DNA of 11,531 nt, from assembly GCA_902489185.1 (NCBI GenBank), contig CABTZC010000035.1, forward strand, positions 1 through 11,531. Direction: 5' to 3'. Under the pieces are notes generated by a model. It saw only the letters and a program-made list of their open reading frames with translations, did no database searches and had not been told where the DNA came from. Position 1 is the first letter of the stretch. Every line of letters starts with the position of its first letter. This DNA comes from an uncultured Brevibacterium sp. Its GTDB lineage: Bacteria > Actinomycetota > Actinomycetes > Actinomycetales > Brevibacteriaceae. The translations under genes and the position numbers were made by a program. This document shows positions 1-7,334 of the stretch, piece by piece.

Positions 1-1
1 C

Positions 2-865
2 GTGGCGGAAGAGCTCCACTTTGGTAGAGCAGCACGCCGCTTAGGGATAGCGCAGTCGCCTCTGAGCCGCTCCATCCGTCAGCTCGAAGACGAAATGGGC
101 GCAGAACTCTTCTACCGCACCACTCGCTCAGTAGAACTTTCACCGGCCGGTGAAGCTCTCTTAGAGCCAGCACTTTTAATTATCAAGAACTGCGACGCAC
201 TGGGCCAGTCGGTTCGCTTAGCGTCCACCGGCAATATCGGGTTTATTCGCTTTGGATTCTCCGGCGCATCACTCAATCGCCTCGTGGCCAAACTCGCCAG
301 CACGGCACAACGCGAGTACCCAGGCATAACGTTGCGACCAGAAACCACAACATACGCTGAGGAAGGCTTAGCGCGACTCCGCGACTCAACTCTAGACCTG
401 GCTCTCGTCCGATGGACAGAAACACCGGCAAATATCACCGGTCGGGCAGTCTTGGTGGAGCGTCCTGTCGTCGCAGTCTACAAAGGGCACGCGCTCGCAG
501 AACGAGACATGGTCACCATCAACGACCTCGGGAATGAACCGCTGATCCTTTTGCCGTCCTATCCCATGTCGTCCATGCGCGGGCGCATTGCCTCTTGGTT
601 TGACTCCGCCGGAATCACTCCAAATATCGCACACGAAGTACCTGATTCGTGGCTTATTGGGGCGATGATCAAAGAGCGCATGGGCATCACTATTACCTAC
701 GACTCAGTGATGGCAGGGCTTGACGATTCCGCATTGGTGTCGATTCCGCTCAACATCGAGGACACAGATCTTCGAGTATATTTGGCACACCGATCCGATG
801 ATGAAAACCCGGCTTTGCAGAATATACTCAAAGTCGCCGACGCGGCTCTACCCACTGCGGAGTAG
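2..865 (+). CDS. LysR-type transcriptional regulator (5' end off the window)
   Basis: This is a DNA-binding regulator of the LysR family. The visible protein opens in the middle of the N-terminal winged helix-turn-helix: the segment EELHFGRAARRLGIAQSPLS and the following RQLEDEMGAELFYRT are textbook LysR helix-turn-helix residues. An effector-binding domain starts near visible residue 78 (IGFIRFGFSG) and runs to the end. In this family about ten residues, usually containing a motif like LRYFVAV, precede the first visible codon. The GTG at position 2 is therefore probably an internal valine and the real start lies left of the window. Resemblance to BenM/CatM-type regulators is a general impression only, and the inducer is unknown. 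It converges on the TRAP transporter operon with about 60 bases between the stops, so it may control genes to its left, that operon, or both. Sure of family, unsure of target. Confidence 0.93.
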   Translation: MAEELHFGRAARRLGIAQSPLSRSIRQLEDEMGAELFYRTTRSVELSPAGEALLEPALLIIKNCDALGQSVRLASTGNIGFIRFGFSGASLNRLVAKLASTAQREYPGITLRPETTTYAEEGLARLRDSTLDLALVRWTETPANITGRAVLVERPVVAVYKGHALAERDMVTINDLGNEPLILLPSYPMSSMRGRIASWFDSAGITPNIAHEVPDSWLIGAMIKERMGITITYDSVMAGLDDSALVSIPLNIEDTDLRVYLAHRSDDENPALQNILKVADAALPTAE

Positions 866-925
866 AATCTTAGCCGCGCGCTAACTCCGAGCTCTAGCCA
901 TTACTGCCTCGTCAGCTATCGGTCG

Positions 926-2104
926 CTATTTGCGGAAAGCTCGCTCTTCAGAATCTTTAGACAGCCCGTGAGCTTTTTTGTAGTCCAACCACTCATTGAG
1001 CAGGCTATCCTTAGCCGGTGCGTCTTCAATGAATTCTTCCCAACCCTTCTGAAGCGCCTTTTCACGCTCGAGCAGTTCGTCCTGCTTACGTTGCGCGTCT
1101 TCGGACCATCTGCCATTTTCTTTTAACCATCTGACCAGACCTGGGTGATACGGGGCTTCAGAAGGCATGTCTTCAACCTTTTCAGGGTTCCACCTGGGGG
1201 TGTTGATGGTCGCGTTCTCATATGTGGAGAACGTCTTCGCCATAGAACTCACCAAATGGTAAATTTCATCTTCGCTGGTGTCCGCATACGCCACAATCGG
1301 GAGAGTATAAACAAATCCATTTATTGATTCGCCCTTTGCTAAAGCTGGCGCATTTTCGAATCCATCTACGGTAACCGAAGGCGCAATCTGCTGAACGCGC
1401 TCTAGAGCTTCGGCGTCAGAAGCATCCAGCTCGATCCAACTGAGGTCCACTTGTGATTCGAGCTCAAACAACGTGGGTCCATACACCTGGTAGTACAAAG
1501 TGTCGATCTTGCCTTGCTTCAAAGCTTCTGGCTGTTCCGAGTAGGACACTTTCACAAACTCAACGTCTTCAGTAGTGAGCCCGCCATACGCAAGATATGC
1601 CGCAATCTTCTGATTCAGTGACGGGTTCGCTGACACCAACGGAACTTTCTTACCTTTAAGGTCAGCAGGAGTCTTGATACCGTCTTTTTTCCGAGTGAGC
1701 ATACTGTGCGGACTTAATGGCGCCCACACCACACGAGTAGATTGCGGACCCCAATCTTTGTTTGCAAACTCGTTAATTCCCTCGAACCCAAAGATGTACT
1801 CATCTCCCAGCCGTCCCATCTGAGACGCCCCGGAGCGGATTGCACCAACTCGGCCAATGGCCGTGTCCGAAGTAATGATTCGTAGGCGCGCGCCCGTGTC
1901 TTTAGAAACGGCGCTGGAGACAGCCGCTAGGTCCGCATACGTTGCTGTACCCGCCCCATACGTTGAAAAGACGAGTGGATCCCGCAGGCCGTTGACCATC
2001 TTTGGCTCCGACGCGCCACACGCAGTCACCACAAGCGCAACAACACATGTGCATGCAAGGTTGATGAGACGGCGCGACCAGCGTTTCGCTGTTTGGTTAC
2101 GCAT
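926..2104 (-). CDS. TAXI-family TRAP transporter substrate-binding lipoprotein
   Basis: This is the extracytoplasmic solute receptor of a TRAP transporter, which captures a substrate (usually a carboxylate) and delivers it to the membrane permease. The N-terminus has a positively charged start (RNQTAKRWSRR), a hydrophobic stretch and a lipobox V-T-A-C with Cys29, so the mature protein should be a lipid-anchored surface protein. TAXI hallmarks follow: YGAGTATYADLAAVSSAV near the start of the mature domain, DLKGKKVPLV in the middle, and APYHPG near residue 317. Residues about 334-392 form a strongly charged, probably helical tail that extends past the usual C-terminal motif. The ATG overlaps the permease stop by 8 bases (ATGCGTAA), and an AGGGA-like ribosome site precedes it, so translation is probably coupled. 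The substrate cannot be read from the sequence. Confidence 0.93.
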   Translation of the reverse strand: MRNQTAKRWSRRLINLACTCVVALVVTACGASEPKMVNGLRDPLVFSTYGAGTATYADLAAVSSAVSKDTGARLRIITSDTAIGRVGAIRSGASQMGRLGDEYIFGFEGINEFANKDWGPQSTRVVWAPLSPHSMLTRKKDGIKTPADLKGKKVPLVSANPSLNQKIAAYLAYGGLTTEDVEFVKVSYSEQPEALKQGKIDTLYYQVYGPTLFELESQVDLSWIELDASDAEALERVQQIAPSVTVDGFENAPALAKGESINGFVYTLPIVAYADTSEDEIYHLVSSMAKTFSTYENATINTPRWNPEKVEDMPSEAPYHPGLVRWLKENGRWSEDAQRKQDELLEREKALQKGWEEFIEDAPAKDSLLNEWLDYKKAHGLSKDSEERAFRK

Positions 2105-4079
2105 GTGTTTTCCCTTCTATACGCTTGAAAATCATGGTCACAATCGCAATGACTGCGCCAACACCTACACCAATCAACCCAATCGCTGGTGAAGGCCAGA
2201 GCATGATGAGCCCAGCACCGGCTAGCAACACGCGAGAAACCACGGACAGATGAGCACGCGTAATTGTCAAATAGCCTTCAAAAGCAGATGCCAATAGATA
2301 CACCCCACCAAAGGCCATCAGGACCGAGGTTGCAATCTCCACGATTCCAGCCTGCCCCACAAGCGCAGGGTTCAGAACGAATGCGAACGGAACAACATAT
2401 TTGACGGCCCCTAAACGCATGGATTGGAGAGCAGTCTGCATGGGCGGCGCACCCGAAATGTTAGCTGCCGCGAACGAAGCGAGCGCCACCGGTGGCGTGA
2501 TATATGAAACGGTTGCCCAGTAAATAACAAACAGGTGAGCTGCGATCGGGTTGATTCCCAAGTTCGTCAGGGCCGGAGCCATGATGATCGCCAGGAAAAC
2601 GTAGACCGCAGAAACGGTCATCCCCATTCCCAAGACAAACGAGGTGAGAGCACCTGCGATCAAAATTAGGAAAACGTTGTCGCCTACAACAGAAATGAGC
2701 TCACCAGCTAGCGACAGCGAGACACCGGTCATCGACAACCCACCGACGATAAGGCCCACACCCGCGATGACACCGATGATTTCTGCGATCGTCTTGCCAC
2801 TGGCAAGGACAAAATTAAGAAATGATTCCGGTGTAAGCTTATTTTCCTTCTGAAAAAGCATGGCAACCAAGAGAAACAGCACAACCCAGTAAGGCGCCTG
2901 GTTCTCATTAACTTTAAGAACCAGAAGAGTCATAAGGCCGAACAGTGCAGCGAGATAAACCCAGCCAGAGGTCAGAGTAGCGAAGAACTTAGGGAGCTGG
3001 CCCTTAGGCATGCCGACGAGTCCCCTGCGCGCGGCATAGCCGTCAACCTGCATGAGAATTCCCCAGTAGTACAACGCTGCAGGGATCGTAGCGGCCAAAG
3101 CAATCTGCGCATATGGAACTCCAACAAAAGACACCATAAGAAACGCTGCCGTTCCCATAACTGGTGGCATGATAGTCCCCCCAGTTGCGGCTGTTGCTTC
3201 GATACCACCGGCAACTGTCGGGCTGAACCCTGAGCGTTTCATGGCAGGAATCGTCATAGGACCAGTTGTCAGCACATTTGAGACAGCCGATCCGGACATC
3301 ATCCCCATTGCGCTGGAACTAACTACACATACTTTGGCCGACCCACCTCGGACGCGGCCAAACATGCTCATTGCGAAATTGTAGAAAAACTGGGCACCAC
3401 CAGAGTGTTGCAGAGCCACGCCAAACAACAGAAAACCAATGAGCACACTTCCGGCAGTTTGAAGCGGTAACCCCAGGATCGAGTCCACGCCAAGGGCGTG
3501 GATTTGTCCGGTTGTTTTCACTGGGTACGGTGTGCCCTGCAAGAAAGGAACCGGAACAAACGAAGCGAATAGAGGATAGATACTAAACACACCAGCAATA
3601 ACTGTCACGACCCATCCGGCGGTGCGTCGCAAAGCTTCCAGAACTACGGCCCACAGGATGAAGGAAGCAGTGGTTGCTATAGGAGGGGCAATGTAGTCCC
3701 AACCTCGTGTGAGGATACGTTCACCGTTTACCCCCAAGTACACACACGTCACGAGCGTGACGAGTGCAATCGCGACGTCATGCCACGGCACTTGTGCGCG
3801 AGAACCCGTGGCGCCCTTCACAGCCGGGAACAGAAGAAACACGATGGGCAGAAACGCCGCCAGTATCAAATACAGATATTGGTTCGTTAGGAGCGAGCCC
3901 CCAAGTCCTAAAAAGAAGGCTTGGTTGATGGCTAGTCCCAAGCCCACAATGGTTAAGCAGACTACGACTATTTTCCAGGGCAGCGCGAGCGGGCTCTTAA
4001 ACACCGGCTCAGAGTGTGGGTCTGTAGCTGCTTCTGCTGTGCTTGAACCCGAAATGGGCTGGGCAGTTTTCTGGTTCAT
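2097..4079 (-). CDS. TRAP transporter fused permease (DctQM-type) subunit
   Basis: This is an integral membrane permease of the TAXI-TRAP type, in which the small (DctQ-like) and large (DctM-like) membrane subunits are fused. It would import its substrate by ion-coupled secondary transport together with the lipoprotein encoded next to it. The protein is hydrophobic throughout, with many predicted membrane helices from about residue 35 to the end. The diagnostic signature is present around residues 263-309: GSAVSNVLTTGPMTIPAMKR followed by EATAATGGTIMPPVMG. I chose the ATG at 4079 (660 residues) over one five codons upstream at 4094. A GAGG ribosome site sits about 6 bases before the 4079 start, while the upstream ATG has AAGG directly against it. 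It lies 55 bases after the acyl-CoA dehydrogenase remnant on the same strand and overlaps the receptor gene, so these form one operon. Confidence 0.95.
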   Translation of the reverse strand: MNQKTAQPISGSSTAEAATDPHSEPVFKSPLALPWKIVVVCLTIVGLGLAINQAFFLGLGGSLLTNQYLYLILAAFLPIVFLLFPAVKGATGSRAQVPWHDVAIALVTLVTCVYLGVNGERILTRGWDYIAPPIATTASFILWAVVLEALRRTAGWVVTVIAGVFSIYPLFASFVPVPFLQGTPYPVKTTGQIHALGVDSILGLPLQTAGSVLIGFLLFGVALQHSGGAQFFYNFAMSMFGRVRGGSAKVCVVSSSAMGMMSGSAVSNVLTTGPMTIPAMKRSGFSPTVAGGIEATAATGGTIMPPVMGTAAFLMVSFVGVPYAQIALAATIPAALYYWGILMQVDGYAARRGLVGMPKGQLPKFFATLTSGWVYLAALFGLMTLLVLKVNENQAPYWVVLFLLVAMLFQKENKLTPESFLNFVLASGKTIAEIIGVIAGVGLIVGGLSMTGVSLSLAGELISVVGDNVFLILIAGALTSFVLGMGMTVSAVYVFLAIIMAPALTNLGINPIAAHLFVIYWATVSYITPPVALASFAAANISGAPPMQTALQSMRLGAVKYVVPFAFVLNPALVGQAGIVEIATSVLMAFGGVYLLASAFEGYLTITRAHLSVVSRVLLAGAGLIMLWPSPAIGLIGVGVGAVIAIVTMIFKRIEGKTHA

Positions 4080-4134
4080 AGATACCTCTAACATCCTTGG
4101 CAGGGGCAGATATTCGGATTTTTATTCTTCTGGT

Positions 4135-4741
4135 TTAAGTCAGGCGCAGCCTGGCATGACGGTAGAAGCGTTCCACTGATGATTCACGCATGTACCCCAT
4201 CCCTCCGAAGATCTGGACGCCGCGGTCTGCAACTCGGCCTAGCATTTCTGAGGCAAACAGTTTGCATGAGCTGGGACCCAGTTTGCGGTCGGTTTCTACA
4301 TCCCATCGGCGAGCAGCGGCTCAGCACCACTTCACGTGCGGCAGATAGCGCAGCGTAGGACTCTGCCGACATCGCCTGTGCGAGCTGAAATTGGCCGATT
4401 GTTTGTCCGCTTTGTTTCGCAAGCTGGGCATGTGCGATCGAATCATCCAAAATTCGCGTCGCCTGCCCCGCAATCCCGTTGTTGGTTTCAAACAACGAGC
4501 GAAACGCCGGAGTGGTGTAGCCAAGCTCGAAAGCGAGCTGCGCGTCTTGGTAAGCATTGAGGCCGAGCCCGCCGAACTCTTCGGGGATTGACCAACCTAA
4601 CAGTCCCATAGCGGTGGCGTCATCACGGATTTCTTGAGGTACCTGGTCGTGTTCCTCAATTTCGAGTTCTCGTGGGACTACACGGTTTCGACCAAAATCG
4701 CGCACGGTCGAAAGCACATCTTGAAGATCGGAGTCGTCCAT
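4135..4741 (-). pseudogene. Degraded acyl-CoA dehydrogenase (internal deletion, frameshift, lost C-terminus)
   Basis: This is the remnant of an FAD-dependent acyl-CoA dehydrogenase, normally about 380 residues. The start (ATG at 4741, GAGG ribosome site) and the N-terminal helical domain, residues 1-93, are intact and include GLLGWSIPEEFGGLG and FETNNGIAGQ. At residue 93/94 (about 4464) the text jumps into what is normally the C-terminal domain (ATRILDDSIAHAQLAKQSGQ, TIGQFQ). The flavin-binding beta-domain, roughly 150 residues, is missing without loss of frame. Near 4312-4321 the frame breaks. The original frame runs as nonsense to a stop at 4184. A shift of one base restores family sequence (AARRWDVETDRKLGPSS, VADRGVQIFGGMGYMRESS, VERFYRHARL) down to a TAA at 4135-4137. 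That frame also ends before the usual EGTS segment, which carries the catalytic glutamate in many family members. Three lesions make an active enzyme very unlikely. It probably once belonged to a catabolic operon with the transporter. Confidence 0.9.
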
Positions 4742-5087
4742 GAGTCCTCATTTCCAGGTTGTAGGTAGCTACGCTTCGCAGGAAGATCATCATCGAATAC
4801 TTCGTTCGTGAAGCAACAACCAAAACTATCTTGCCTAGATCGTACACTAATCAACCTTGATTATGTTTATTTATGTCGCAATTGATCGCATTGGGTACCT
4901 TGAGAGGCTCGCTCGCACCGCGTCCCACACCTCGGACAGATTGTGATTTCACTACCGAAGGACACTGCTGGTCCTCAAACCCAACTGGGTGATTTCAGCA
5001 ACGAGCGCGCAAGCTCGCGCACGTTTCCTCATCGACGGGTTCGATGGCTCTCACTACGTCATGAGCTACGAACAGTAGCCCCACCCC
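4742..5087. other. Intergenic region without a convincing gene
   Basis: These ~350 bases separate the acyl-CoA dehydrogenase remnant from the rplA terminator, both on the minus strand. The region holds the upstream sequence of the remnant (GAGG ribosome site next to 4741), an AT-rich patch around 4840-4875 and an inverted repeat at 4848-4863. A 43-codon open stretch on the plus strand (4947-5078) has protein-like composition near its end (FLIDGFDGSHYVMSYEQ). It has no start codon with a ribosome site and I do not recognise it, so I do not call a gene. It could be a leftover of a decayed gene. Confidence 0.6.
4848..4863. promoter_or_regulatory. Inverted repeat, candidate operator upstream of the acyl-CoA dehydrogenase remnant
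   Basis: TAATCAA-CC-TTGATTA is a perfect 7+7 bp inverted repeat with a 2-base spacer. It lies about 107 bases upstream of the remnant's ATG in an AT-rich patch where a minus-strand promoter would be expected. Symmetry and position fit a dimeric repressor or activator site. The cognate protein is not identifiable; it does not obviously match the longer LysR T-N11-A pattern. This is inference from symmetry and location only. Confidence 0.4.
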
Positions 5088-5128
5088 AAAACACAAAAGT
5101 GCCCCGAACCAAAACCGGTTCGGGGCAC
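5088..5128 (-). terminator. Intrinsic terminator of the rplK-rplA transcript
   Basis: A 12-bp perfect stem (GTGCCCCGAACC at 5099-5110 pairing with GGTTCGGGGCAC at 5117-5128) encloses a 6-base loop. Read on the minus strand it begins 15 bases after the rplA stop and is followed by a U-rich tract (ACTTTTGTGTTTT). Stem strength, position and U-tract all fit a Rho-independent terminator that closes the ribosomal protein operon and insulates it from the catabolic region beyond. Confidence 0.92.
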
Positions 5129-5143
5129 CCTTAAAGAAGCGTC

Positions 5144-5839
5144 TTATGCGCGAAGGTCGGAAGTGTCGATCGGGACACCAGGACCGTTAGTGGTAGTCAC
5201 GGTTGCCTTGGTGATGTAACGACCCTTCGAAGACGAAGGCTTCAGACGAAGAACTTCATCCATTGCAGCCTTGAAGTTCTGCTGCAACTGCTCTTCGGTG
5301 AAGGACACCTTTCCAATGATGAAGTGCAAGTTCGAGTGCTTGTCCACGCGGAACTCGATCTTACCGCCCTTAATGTCGGACACTGCCTTAGCAACGTCCA
5401 TGGTCACGGTACCGGTCTTAGGGTTAGGCATGAGGCCACGTGGACCCAGAACCTTACCCAGACGACCGACCTTACCCATCATGTCGGGGGTTGCAACAGC
5501 AGCGTCGAAGTCAGTCCAACCACCAGCTACCTTTTCAAGCAGGTCATCGGAGCCAACGTAGTCAGCACCTGCTTCTCGGGCAGCTTCCGCACGGTCACCA
5601 GCAGCGAATACCAGGACCTTAGCAGTCTTACCAGTTCCGTTCGGGAGGTTGACGGTGCCTCGCACCATCTGGTCGGCCTTACGTGGGTCAACACCCAGGC
5701 GCAGGGCAACTTCGACGGTTGCGTCGAACTTTGCAACCGAAGTTTCCTTTGCCAGTGCAACTGCCTGCTCTGGCGCATAGTATGTTTCAGCCTGAATCTT
5801 TTCGGCTGCGGCCAAGTAGGCCTTTGAGCGCTTTGCCAT
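5144..5839 (-). CDS. rplA: 50S ribosomal protein L1
   Basis: Ribosomal protein L1 binds 23S rRNA at the L1 stalk of the large subunit and helps release deacylated tRNA from the E site. In many bacteria it also represses translation of its own rplK-rplA mRNA. The 231-residue length is normal. Family landmarks are clear: FDATVEVALRLGVDPRKADQ, VRGTVNLPNGTGK, and the conserved MGKVGRLGKVLGPRGLMPNP followed by KTGTVT. The C-terminal half includes GGKIEFRVDKHSNLHFIIGK. The ATG at 5839 has an AAGGAG ribosome site about 7 bases upstream. It follows rplK by 59 bases and ends just before a strong terminator. Nothing unusual is seen. Confidence 0.98.
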   Translation of the reverse strand: MAKRSKAYLAAAEKIQAETYYAPEQAVALAKETSVAKFDATVEVALRLGVDPRKADQMVRGTVNLPNGTGKTAKVLVFAAGDRAEAAREAGADYVGSDDLLEKVAGGWTDFDAAVATPDMMGKVGRLGKVLGPRGLMPNPKTGTVTMDVAKAVSDIKGGKIEFRVDKHSNLHFIIGKVSFTEEQLQQNFKAAMDEVLRLKPSSSKGRYITKATVTTTNGPGVPIDTSDLRA

Positions 5840-5898
5840 CTGCTATCTCCTTGCAGTTGTGGTCTGGGCCGCGCAGGCCCTACCACTAAATAAACTTC

Positions 5899-6336
5899 TT
5901 AGACTTCTACGTCCGTGGTGATACCCATGGAACGTGCAGTACCAGCAACGATCTTCGACGCTGCTTCAATGTCGTTCGCGTTGAGGTCAGGCATCTTGGT
6001 TTCAGCGATTTCACGCACCTGGTCCTTAGTGAGGTGACCCACCTTAACCGTGTGAGGAGTTGCCGAACCTGACTTCAGACCAGCAGCCTTCTTAATGAGC
6101 TGAGCTGCAGGAGGAGTCTTGGTAATGAACGTGAACGAACGGTCTTCGTAAACAGTAATTTCAACCGGAACGATGTTTCCACGCATGTTTTCTGTCGCAG
6201 CGTTGTACGCCTTGCAGAACTCCATGATGTTGACACCGTGCTGACCCAAAGCTGGACCAACTGGAGGAGCTGGATTAGCAGCACCTGCCTGGATCTGCAG
6301 CTTGATCAGACCGGTTACCTTCTTCTTGGGAGGCAT
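5899..6336 (-). CDS. rplK: 50S ribosomal protein L11
   Basis: Ribosomal protein L11 forms the base of the GTPase-associated stalk on 23S rRNA and contacts elongation factors; in other bacteria it is the target of thiopeptides and is needed for RelA-type stringent signalling. The 145-residue protein matches the family along its whole length: the N-terminal domain has IQAGAANPAPPVGPALGQHG and the proline-rich hinge is TPPAAQLIKKAAG. The rRNA-binding C-terminal domain follows and includes ASKIVAGTARSMGI. The ATG at 6336 has an AAGGA ribosome site 6 bases away. It is separated from nusG by 178 bases that contain hairpins and a possible promoter, so it may be transcribed both from its own start and by read-through from nusG. 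Confidence 0.98.
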   Translation of the reverse strand: MPPKKKVTGLIKLQIQAGAANPAPPVGPALGQHGVNIMEFCKAYNAATENMRGNIVPVEITVYEDRSFTFITKTPPAAQLIKKAAGLKSGSATPHTVKVGHLTKDQVREIAETKMPDLNANDIEAASKIVAGTARSMGITTDVEV

Positions 6337-6358
6337 TGTGGTCCTTAATCTTGACTGT

Positions 6359-6380
6359 CTTCACGACTTCTGACGTGAAG
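6359..6380 (-). promoter_or_regulatory. Hairpin in the rplK leader, near the start codon
   Basis: CTTCACG and CGTGAAG form a 7-bp perfect stem around an 8-base loop, about 23 bases before the rplK ATG on the minus strand. It has no U-tract, so it is not an intrinsic terminator. Its place in the leader of the L11-L1 operon fits a role in translational control, for example as part of an L1 binding site, but I cannot match it to the known L1 consensus. Only the pairing is seen; the function is inferred. Confidence 0.4.
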
Positions 6381-6384
6381 GTGC

Positions 6385-6414
6385 GATTGTGAGAATCCGA
6401 TAGTCCTCACAATC
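6385..6414 (-). promoter_or_regulatory. Second hairpin in the rplK leader
   Basis: GATTGTGAG and CTCACAATC form a 9-bp perfect stem with a 12-base loop, only 4 bases upstream of the other leader hairpin in the transcript. Two adjacent perfect stems in 56 bases of non-coding leader is more structure than expected by chance in a short spacer. It could act with its neighbour as a regulatory leader for ribosomal protein synthesis. No terminator-like U-run follows. Confidence 0.45.
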
Positions 6415-6424
6415 AAACTCCAAC

Positions 6425-6454
6425 ATTATTCCACGTATCACGCGGGAATGGAAA
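6425..6454 (-). promoter_or_regulatory. Candidate promoter for rplK-rplA
   Basis: On the minus strand AATAAT (plus 6425-6430), a near-consensus -10 box, lies 18 bases downstream of TTTCCA (plus 6449-6454), a partial -35 match. A start near 6418 would place both leader hairpins inside the mRNA. The box match is moderate and the call rests on spacing and location. Confidence 0.35.
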
Positions 6455-6514
6455 CTGAAGTCGCGCAACTCACAGTTGAACGACCTCGGCGCTTAACAAC
6501 AGCGCACACTCTGG

Positions 6515-7285
6515 TTAGATCTTTGAAACCTGCCCGAATCCCAGCTCAACTGGGACATCGCGTTCGAAGATCGAAAGCAGTACCGTGAGCTTCTGCTGTT
6601 CCGGGCGAATTTCCTGGATGGTTGCGGGGTGGCCCTCAAAGGAACCTTCCTTAACCATAACCGTTTCGCCGACTTCAAACTCGACAACGATCTCGGAACC
6701 GCTTGCAGCCTCGGCAGCCTTCTGCGCTTCGCCTTCTTCAGCGGCACGTTCAGCTTCATGCTCTTCAATGACCGGCGCCAGCATGGAAACAACTTCGTCC
6801 ATTGTCAGCGGGATCGGGTCATACGCGTTCCCCACGAACCCAGTCACGCCTGGCGTGTGGCGAACGACACCCCACGACTCGTCCGTGAGTTCCATGCGCA
6901 CCAGCACGTATCCGGGGATACGCACGCGGCGCACTGTCTTGCGCTGAGCGTTCTTGACCTCAACGACTTCTTCCATGGGGACCTGGACTTCGAAGATGTA
7001 GTCTTCCATGTCCAAGCTGACGGTACGGTTCTCCAGGTTCACCTTCACCCGGTTTTCGTATCCCGCGTAGGAGTGGATGACATACCAGTCGCCCTCTTTC
7101 ATGCGAAGTTCGCGCAAGAATTCCTCGCGGGCGTCCGAGGTGTCATCAACGTTGGTCTCGTCAGCGTTGGTTACAGCGTCGCTGTCCGCAGGCGCAGTAG
7201 CTTCCTCCGCCTGCGCGGTCTCGGCAACTTCCGTCGCTTCCGCGGCTTGTGCGGTCTCGTCAGCTTCCGAGATGTTCTCCGACAA
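6515..7285 (-). CDS. nusG: Transcription termination/antitermination protein NusG
   Basis: NusG binds RNA polymerase through its NGN domain and couples transcription to Rho or to the ribosome through its KOW domain. Here the NGN domain begins near residue 66 (DWYVIHSYAGYENRVKVNLE). A Glu/Ala-rich linker follows at about 170-200, and the KOW domain at about 203-256 includes VKEGSFEGHPATIQEI. Residues 1-55 form an acidic, Ala/Glu/Asp-rich, low-complexity extension. Such an extension is usual in actinobacterial NusG and makes the protein (256 residues) longer than the ~180 residues of E. coli. The start is TTG: AAGGAG lies about 7 bases upstream and an in-frame TAA a few codons further back leaves no alternative. 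It follows secE by 49 bases and is probably co-transcribed with it. Confidence 0.97.
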   Translation of the reverse strand: MSENISEADETAQAAEATEVAETAQAEEATAPADSDAVTNADETNVDDTSDAREEFLRELRMKEGDWYVIHSYAGYENRVKVNLENRTVSLDMEDYIFEVQVPMEEVVEVKNAQRKTVRRVRIPGYVLVRMELTDESWGVVRHTPGVTGFVGNAYDPIPLTMDEVVSMLAPVIEEHEAERAAEEGEAQKAAEAASGSEIVVEFEVGETVMVKEGSFEGHPATIQEIRPEQQKLTVLLSIFERDVPVELGFGQVSKI

Positions 7286-7334
7286 CGTTTCTCCTTTTAT
7301 GAGTTACTTAGGGTGATGTAGCGGTCGCAGTCGC

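Noticed and set aside
2..40. GTG at position 2 as the true start of the LysR gene
   Set aside because: The LysR helix-turn-helix normally begins about ten residues earlier, so this GTG is most likely an internal codon of a gene cut by the edge.
870..884. Short inverted repeat TTAGC-CGCGC-GCTAA between the convergent lysR and TAXI genes, as a bidirectional terminator
   Set aside because: The stem is only 5 bp and no U-tract follows on either strand; too weak to call.
4080..4094. Permease start at the ATG at 4094
   Set aside because: The AAGG before it is directly against the ATG, whereas the ATG at 4079 has a GAGG at normal spacing.
6489..6505. Hairpin GCGCT/AGCGC just after the nusG stop as a nusG terminator
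   Set aside because: A 5-bp stem with no U-run; read-through into rplK is at least as likely.
6629..7321. 230-codon plus-strand open frame opposite nusG
   Set aside because: Antisense shadow of nusG, a well-recognised gene; the translation has no recognisable domain and its start lacks support.
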